From Eggerthellaceae bacterium (GTDB lineage: Bacteria > Actinomycetota > Coriobacteriia > Coriobacteriales > Eggerthellaceae), in NCBI GenBank assembly GCA_900753095.1, contig CAADXT010000046.1:1-18262 (forward strand): a stretch of 18,262 bases of DNA, given 5' to 3'. A model generated the notes under the pieces. That model was given only the letters and a program-made list of their open reading frames with translations, searched no databases and was not told the origin of the DNA. A program made the translations under genes and the position numbers. Within the stretch, counting starts at the first letter, position 1. Every line of letters starts with the position of its first letter. Below, piece by piece: positions 14,092 to 18,262 of this stretch.

Positions 14092-14309
14092 GGGATAATG
14101 AATTTGATGGCAAGATTCGCAAAAGATTCACAACTCGCCTTATTTTGAGCCGATTTCGGCGGTGAATGGTTGGATGCGCGGCTATTCAGCTGCTCATCAA
14201 AGCTTGTAGGAGCACGGCGCTCGCTCAGAGACACGCCGATCGCCGCTGACCGCATTTTACGGTCTTCCCTGCCCGATCGCACCGATGACTTGCACCTTGC
14301 AGGCGAACC

Positions 14310-15356
14310 CTATCCCTCTTCTTTGTCGTAATGATTGCGAAGCGGCTTATCAAGCTCTCGGGAAAGCTGCGGCAGAAGGCGCGCAAAGGTCTCCTCGCGC
14401 TTTGCCTTCTTCAACTCGCATTCCCAGACAACATGGACCTTCCAGCCGTCCGCGATAAGCGCCGCTTCGTTTTGCGCATCGCGTTCCTGATTGCGGTTGA
14501 ACTTCGCCACCCAATACTCAGTGTTCTTCTTCGGCAGGGAAAGCTTGCAGTGCGGGCAGCGATGCCAATAGCAGCCGTGGATGAACAGCGCAACCTTCTT
14601 GCCCGGCCACGCCACATCGGGGTGCCCAGGCGCCTTCCACTGCAAGCGGTAGCCGCCCAAGCCCGCTTCGCGCAGGCGTTGGCGTACCAGCAATTCAGGC
14701 TTGGTGTCTTTGCGCTTGTTGCCCTGCATTGATTTGTGCACGGCATAGCTTGAGGCATCGGGAGCAGGAATGCGCACGTGGGCGTATTCGATTTCACCGT
14801 GGGAAGCTTGTTTGGTGCGTTCCCGCTCGAATTGCTCAACTTCCCCATTGTTTGCGGGCCTGGTTCCCGAAAGCGCTGCCGTCCAACGCTCACTTAAGCG
14901 CTCGAAGCCCCATGCAGCATTGGCGGGGCTGGTTGAGGGCAGCACCTCGGCTTCAATGCCTACTTTATATAGTAGGTACTTTTTATACAGACGGCCTGCC
15001 GTGGCTCCGTTGCAGACAATGCGCTTGATGGGAGCCGCGTTGATTATGCGTTCAATCCGAACTGGCACCACATTCTTAATGCTGGCATCGCTTGAGCCTT
15101 TGATGTCGCATTCCTGGATAACATCCCACAGGGCAATGCCGCAAGAAAGCAGCAAGCGTTTCTTTTCGGGGATGGTTTCGGGGGCAGGTGCTTTGGCATA
15201 CGCGGCCAACATTCGCCAAAAGCGGTTCTGCGGGTTGCCGTAGTAAAAATCGTTCTTGCGCGAAAGCACCGAAGGAAACGATCCCAACACCAGCACCGTG
15301 CATCGCTCGTTGAACACCGGCTCAAAGCCGTGTGAGATATGTTGATAGGCAACCAC
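14310..15356 (-). CDS. Fusion protein: deoxyinosine (hypoxanthine)-DNA glycosylase domain + Vsr mismatch endonuclease domain
   Basis: A single uninterrupted 348-residue protein. Residues ~10-162 match the UDG-superfamily hypoxanthine/deoxyinosine-DNA glycosylase type: VLVLGSFPSVLSR (21-33), FYYGNPQNRFW (37-47), GIALWDVI (73-80), LPSTSPANAAWG (139-150). After a polar linker (~163-207), residues ~208-318 are a very-short-patch-repair (Vsr) endonuclease: MQGNKRKDTKPELLVRQRL (210-228), GHPD with the expected catalytic Asp247, HGCYWHRCPHC (260-270) with catalytic-type His265 and zinc-ligand cysteines, PKKNTEYW, and VVWECEL (309-315). Glycosylases of this type excise deaminated adenine; Vsr nicks at T:G mismatches left by 5-methylcytosine deamination. 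The start is GTG (15356), with no ribosome-binding site. No Dcm-type methyltransferase lies nearby. The two domain calls are firm; joint function is inference. Confidence 0.9.
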   Translation of the reverse strand: MVAYQHISHGFEPVFNERCTVLVLGSFPSVLSRKNDFYYGNPQNRFWRMLAAYAKAPAPETIPEKKRLLLSCGIALWDVIQECDIKGSSDASIKNVVPVRIERIINAAPIKRIVCNGATAGRLYKKYLLYKVGIEAEVLPSTSPANAAWGFERLSERWTAALSGTRPANNGEVEQFERERTKQASHGEIEYAHVRIPAPDASSYAVHKSMQGNKRKDTKPELLVRQRLREAGLGGYRLQWKAPGHPDVAWPGKKVALFIHGCYWHRCPHCKLSLPKKNTEYWVAKFNRNQERDAQNEAALIADGWKVHVVWECELKKAKREETFARLLPQLSRELDKPLRNHYDKEEG

Positions 15357-15364
15357 GGGAAGAG

Positions 15365-15370
15365 AGTATA
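15365..15370 (-). promoter_or_regulatory. Candidate -10 element for the glycosylase-Vsr gene (leaderless arrangement)
   Basis: A TATACT hexamer on the minus strand ends 8 bases before the GTG at 15356, so a transcript would start at or just before the start codon. No Shine-Dalgarno sequence is present. A -35 would fall within the glmM terminator hairpin, and no good match is seen there. Confidence 0.35.
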
Positions 15371-15400
15371 TACAAAGAAAGCCCGCTTTCGCGGGCTTTC
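15371..15400 (-). terminator. Intrinsic terminator after glmM
   Basis: Perfect 10-base-pair stem GAAAGCCCGC (15377-15386) / GCGGGCTTTC (15391-15400). In the minus-strand RNA the loop is GAAA and the stem is followed by UUUCUUUG. It lies about 50 bases past the glmM stop and separates it from the glycosylase-Vsr gene. Confidence 0.82.
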
Positions 15401-15450
15401 GGCTTTAGCTCAATAACAAATGCTGCGTTGCAGTGCCTATAGGCTACGCG

Positions 15451-16797
15451 CTACTCCGCGCGCAGGGGCTCGAGTGCCTTCAGCATGAACTCACTGGCTT
15501 CGGCACACAGCTCGTCGGTGGGAGCTTCCGCCAGAACGCGGATAAGGGGCTCGGTACCGCTGGCGCGCAGCAGAACACGGCCGCGCTCGCCAAGGAACTC
15601 TTCAGCAGCCTTAACCGATTCAAGCACGCCTGCGTCGTTCATAGCCGCTTCCTTGTCGGCAACGCGCACGTTGGTGAGCAGCTGAGGGTACAGTTTCACC
15701 GGCGCGCACAGCTGGGATAGCGTTTCACGTTCAGCACGAAGCGCCTCCATAATACGAAGCGAGGTAAGGATGCCGTCGCCCGTGCTGGCGATGTCGCCGA
15801 AGATAACATGGCCGGACTGCTCGCCGCCAAGGCTGTAACCATGCTCATGCATGCAGGCGAATACGTTCTTATCGCCCACCGCCGTGGTTTCGTAGTTCAG
15901 GTTCGCCTGCTCGAACGCCTTCAGCACGCCGAAGTTGCTCATAACGGTAGGCACCACCGTGCCACCCGCCAAACGTCCGTGCTTGTTCAGGTACACGCCG
16001 CATACGTACAGGATAAGGTCGCCGTCTACCACATGGCCGCGCTCGTCCACCGCAAGGCAGCGATCGGCGTCGCCATCGTAGGCAAAGCCCACGTCCAATC
16101 CCTGCTCTACCACCAAACGCTGCAAGCGGTCGATATGGGTGGAACCGCAATCGACATTGATGTTGAAGCCATCGGGCGCATTGCTGATAATGCGCACATC
16201 GGCACCCAGCGCGTCGAACACCGGCTTGGCAACCGAAGAAGCAGCGCCATTGGCGCAATCGAGGCCAACCTTCACACCCTGAAGCGAGAAGTTCGCGCTG
16301 GCAATAAGGTGGGCAATATAGCGGTTGCGGCCCTGCATGTAATCAACTGTGGCGCCGATAGCATCACCTGAGGCCATGGTCACCTCGAACTCAGATTCGC
16401 CATCGATGTAGTCCTCGATAAGCTGCAGCAAGGACTCTTCCATCTTGAAGCCCTCCGAGTTAACCAGCTTGATGCCGTTGTCGGTATAGGGGTGATGGCT
16501 GGCGGTGATCATCACGCCGCAATCGAAGGCTCCGTCGGTGGTTTCGTACGAAAGGCCCGGCGTCGGGATAACATGCAGCATGTATGCATCAGCGCCAGAG
16601 GCAACCAAACCGGAAATCATGCCGCTTTCCAGCATGTAGCTGGAGCGACGAGTGTCCTTGCCTACCACGATACGGGCCTTGCGTCCCTGGCGCGCACCGT
16701 AGTACCAGCCGATGAAACGCCCGATTTTGTATGCATGCTCAACGGTAAGCTCAGTGCCGGCTACGCCGCGGAAGCCGTCTGTGCCAAAGTACTTCAT
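15451..16797 (-). CDS. glmM: Phosphoglucosamine mutase
   Basis: Converts glucosamine-6-phosphate to glucosamine-1-phosphate for UDP-GlcNAc and cell-wall synthesis. The start at 16797 (MKYFGTDGFRGVAG) gives 448 residues, the usual length, with AGGAG six bases upstream; a longer frame to 16851 adds an unconserved N-terminus. Order of motifs: GTDGFRG (5-11), phosphoserine loop TASHHPYTDNG (98-108, Ser100), metal-binding DGDADR (241-246), sugar-binding GGEQSGH (324-330), typical of GlmM, and phosphate-binding RASGTEP (411-417). The usual Asn of ASHNP is His here (ASHHP). It is followed by a terminator, so probably monocistronic. Confidence 0.95.
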   Translation of the reverse strand: MKYFGTDGFRGVAGTELTVEHAYKIGRFIGWYYGARQGRKARIVVGKDTRRSSYMLESGMISGLVASGADAYMLHVIPTPGLSYETTDGAFDCGVMITASHHPYTDNGIKLVNSEGFKMEESLLQLIEDYIDGESEFEVTMASGDAIGATVDYMQGRNRYIAHLIASANFSLQGVKVGLDCANGAASSVAKPVFDALGADVRIISNAPDGFNINVDCGSTHIDRLQRLVVEQGLDVGFAYDGDADRCLAVDERGHVVDGDLILYVCGVYLNKHGRLAGGTVVPTVMSNFGVLKAFEQANLNYETTAVGDKNVFACMHEHGYSLGGEQSGHVIFGDIASTGDGILTSLRIMEALRAERETLSQLCAPVKLYPQLLTNVRVADKEAAMNDAGVLESVKAAEEFLGERGRVLLRASGTEPLIRVLAEAPTDELCAEASEFMLKALEPLRAE

Positions 16798-17258
16798 TTC
16801 ATTCTCCTGTTCACCAATGAGCCACTTTATCCATGAAGACGCACCGCTCATGGCAGTGCAACCTGTTCATTATCCTTCACTTGGACATTTTCTGCACGCC
16901 GCGAAGCAACCGCCTACAAAAATCGCAGGTAACAACAGGGTTCGCAAGGCGCACCGTTAGGCACCGGTGGGAACAGGCTTCCTTAGCGCTGGCAAGGACA
17001 GGCCCCTTAGCGCAATGGAGCGCTGCAGAAGGAAACGCTGCGCTAAGGGGTGGTCTCCCCCCCGCCGGCACACGCTCCACTGTGCTAAAGAGGGACTGTC
17101 CCCATCGGCGCCGGCGCCCCGGCAGGCGCCCCACCGACACGCCCATCGCCAAACATTCAAACTCCCCCTTTATCCCATTGCGTATAGCAGCGTATTCGAC
17201 CATGAGCATTCGCGCTACGCTGAACAGCGATAGTGCACACAGGGAGAAGGAGAAACGC
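16798..17258. other. 461-base divergent intergenic region between glmM and the CoA-transferase gene
   Basis: Both flanking genes are transcribed away from it. No credible gene is seen; a minus-strand frame at 16877-17260 has no recognisable features and crosses repeats. It contains the REP-like repeat cluster (16969-17103) and a GC-rich stretch with repeated GGCGCC (about 17107-17130). No convincing promoter for either gene was found, apart from a GATAAT hexamer upstream of glmM near 16875 with no -35. Confidence 0.6.
16969..17103. repeat. Cluster of four REP-like units in inverted pairs
   Basis: Two units lie on the plus strand, GGGAACAGGCTTCCTTAGCGCT (16969-16990, shown as family form) and GGACAGGCCCCTTAGCGC (16996-17013). 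Two lie inverted: 17040-17060 (reads GGGGAGACCACCCCTTAGCGC on the minus strand) and 17082-17103 (GGGGACAGTCCCTCTTTAGCAC on minus). All share a GGGRACAGxCC...TTAGCgc core. Units 2 and 3 form an 11-base-pair perfect stem (CCCCTTAGCGC/GCGCTAAGGGG; 17003-17013 with 17040-17050). This resembles REP/BIME intergenic repeats; no transposase is present in the window. Confidence 0.6.
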
Positions 17259-18262
17259 ATGAGGGGCCTAGAGGGAGTAAAGGTCGTCGAGCTTACCGGC
17301 TACGTTGCCGCACCGGCATGCTTGCGCATATTGGGCGAAATGGGCGCCACCGTGTACAAAATCGAACCGTTCACGGGCGATGAGTATCGCACCAACGGAC
17401 CCGCTTTCGGCATGGATAAAACCGAGGTTGACGACCCAGCGTTCGATTTGGCCTCGCTGAACAAGGAATTCCTTTCGGTGAACCTGAAAGACCCAGAAGG
17501 CATGGCTTTCCTGGAGAGGCTCCTGGCTGACGCCGACATCATGGTCACCAGCTTTCGCGACAAGGCGCTGAAAAAGCTCGGCCTTGATTATGAGTCGGTG
17601 CACAAGAGGCACCCGCACTTGGTTTGGGGGCAGATGCGCGGTTATGGCGAGCACGGCCCCGAACGAGACACCAAGGGCTTCGACACCACCGCCTATGCAG
17701 CGCGCGGCGGCTTCTTAGCCTCTCTTCCGCAAGCAGGAGAAGGGTACCAGCCCATCAACTGGCCTGCCGCCATCGGTGACTGGAACAGCTCCATCACCCT
17801 TACCGCGGGCTTGCTGGCTGCTCTTGTGCGCAAAGAGCGCACCGGCGAAGGCGACAAGGTAACCACCACGCTTCACCACAACGCGCTCTGGGCAATGCAG
17901 ATCATGCTCGCCTCCTCGCAGTTCGGCGACAAGTGGCCCAAATCGCGCTACGAGGCAACATGCCCCTCCAACAACACCTACCGCACGAAAGACGGCGTAT
18001 GGTTCATCATCTGCTACGGCAGCTACGACCTGTTCTTCGAGCACCTCATGACTTCTATCGGGCTCACCTCCATCTTAGGGGACGAGCGCTACACCACATC
18101 GGCCGCCATCAACAACGAAAGCGGTGGAAACACCGAGGTGATCAAGATGCTCGAGCAGCACTTCCTTACCGAAGATTGGACGCATTGGGAGCCGATTTTC
18201 CAGGAAAACGAAATTCCCTACCAACGCCTCTACCTGCCCGACGACATCCTTCATGACGAAGA
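17259..18262 (+). CDS. Family III CoA-transferase (CaiB/BaiF), FldA/HadA-like (partial, C-terminus off window)
   Basis: The only plus-strand gene. 334 codons are open to the window end, so the protein is incomplete (family usually 390-450). It begins MRGLEGVKVVELTGYVAAPA, the standard CaiB/BaiF opening, with GEMGATVYKIEP (26-37), LNKEFLSVNLK (67-77) and KGFDTTAYAARGG (139-151). The expected catalytic Asp174 lies in AAIGDWNSS, followed by AALVRKERTGEGDKV. The pattern of loops resembles phenyllactate/2-hydroxyisocaproate CoA-transferases (FldA, HadA) of gut anaerobes, which transfer CoA between acyl-CoA and 2-hydroxy acids, but bile-acid or carnitine-type substrates cannot be excluded. A strong GGGAGAAGGAG ribosome-binding site precedes the ATG. 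Likely first gene of an operon continuing outside. Confidence 0.92.
   Translation, partial: MRGLEGVKVVELTGYVAAPACLRILGEMGATVYKIEPFTGDEYRTNGPAFGMDKTEVDDPAFDLASLNKEFLSVNLKDPEGMAFLERLLADADIMVTSFRDKALKKLGLDYESVHKRHPHLVWGQMRGYGEHGPERDTKGFDTTAYAARGGFLASLPQAGEGYQPINWPAAIGDWNSSITLTAGLLAALVRKERTGEGDKVTTTLHHNALWAMQIMLASSQFGDKWPKSRYEATCPSNNTYRTKDGVWFIICYGSYDLFFEHLMTSIGLTSILGDERYTTSAAINNESGGNTEVIKMLEQHFLTEDWTHWEPIFQENEIPYQRLYLPDDILHDE

Larger units (their letters stand above)
13910..14309. other. 400-base region between the glycosylase-Vsr gene and rplB
   Basis: No credible gene or fragment of rplW is seen; the minus-strand frame at 14040-14282 has no family features. It holds the rplB leader (13910 to about 14056) and the rplB promoter. 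From 14100 to 14309 I see only a weak 5-base-pair hairpin (GACCG/CGGTC near 14257-14273) and no U-run terminator for the upstream gene. Confidence 0.6.

Noticed and set aside
12806..14098. Long plus-strand frame (430 codons) opposite rpsS and rplB
   Set aside because: It covers two certain ribosomal genes on the other strand, has no recognisable domain, and is explained by codon bias.
14040..14282. Small minus-strand frame (80 codons) upstream of rplB, tested as an rplW remnant
   Set aside because: No L23 motif is present, and the frame runs through the rplB promoter.
16877..17260. Minus-strand frame (127 codons) between glmM and the CoA-transferase
   Set aside because: Its translation is built from the REP-like repeats and GC-rich sequence, with no conserved domain.
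17268..18256. Frames overlapping the CoA-transferase on the other strand and in other frames
   Set aside because: The CaiB/BaiF frame is open throughout with family motifs; the others are shadows.
1..18262. CRISPR arrays, rRNA or tRNA genes, complete insertion sequences, phage genes or toxin-antitoxin pairs
   Set aside because: No regularly spaced direct repeats, RNA-gene signatures, transposases or integrases were seen on either strand.

Overview
The window looks like a piece of chromosome from an anaerobic, moderately high-GC actinobacterium, most likely a gut-type member of the Coriobacteriia (Eggerthellales). This is inferred from the four-subunit pyruvate:ferredoxin oxidoreductase, the FldA/HadA-like CoA-transferase, the zinc-type S14 and the general codon and base style. 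No rRNA, tRNA or CRISPR was seen, and species cannot be named from the sequence alone. All genes except the last are on the minus strand, so transcription runs right to left.

Right to left: at 17259-18262 (plus strand) a family III CoA-transferase runs off the window. It is separated by a 460-base intergenic region with four REP-like repeat units from glmM (15451-16797, minus), which ends in a hairpin terminator. Next comes one gene (14310-15356) that fuses a deoxyinosine/hypoxanthine-DNA glycosylase domain to a Vsr mismatch endonuclease domain. A 400-base spacer carrying a good promoter then leads into the ribosomal protein block.

The ribosomal block (rplB, rpsS, rplV, rpsC, rplP, rpmC, rpsQ, rplN, rplX, rplE, rpsN, rpsH, rplF, rplR, rpsE, rpmD, rplO, secY, adk; 13909 down to 4200) is the S10-spc cluster in canonical order, but trimmed at both ends. 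rpsJ-rplC-rplD-rplW are not upstream of rplB, and map-infA-rpmJ-rpsM-rpsK-rpsD-rpoA do not follow adk. Inside it there are two transcription breaks: a terminator, a ~100-base hairpin and a candidate new promoter between rpmD and rplO, and a terminator plus an extended -10 promoter between secY and adk. Two back-to-back hairpins lie between rplX and rplE, where E. coli places S8 autoregulation.

Left of the adk terminator is a 753-residue multi-pass membrane protein of unknown, possibly glycosyltransferase-C-like, function. A 390-base spacer with nested inverted repeats follows, then porG-porD-porA of pyruvate:ferredoxin oxidoreductase, tightly coupled; porA is cut by the window edge. The items most worth a second look are the glycosylase-Vsr fusion, the trimmed and subdivided ribosomal cluster, and the structured intergenic repeats.
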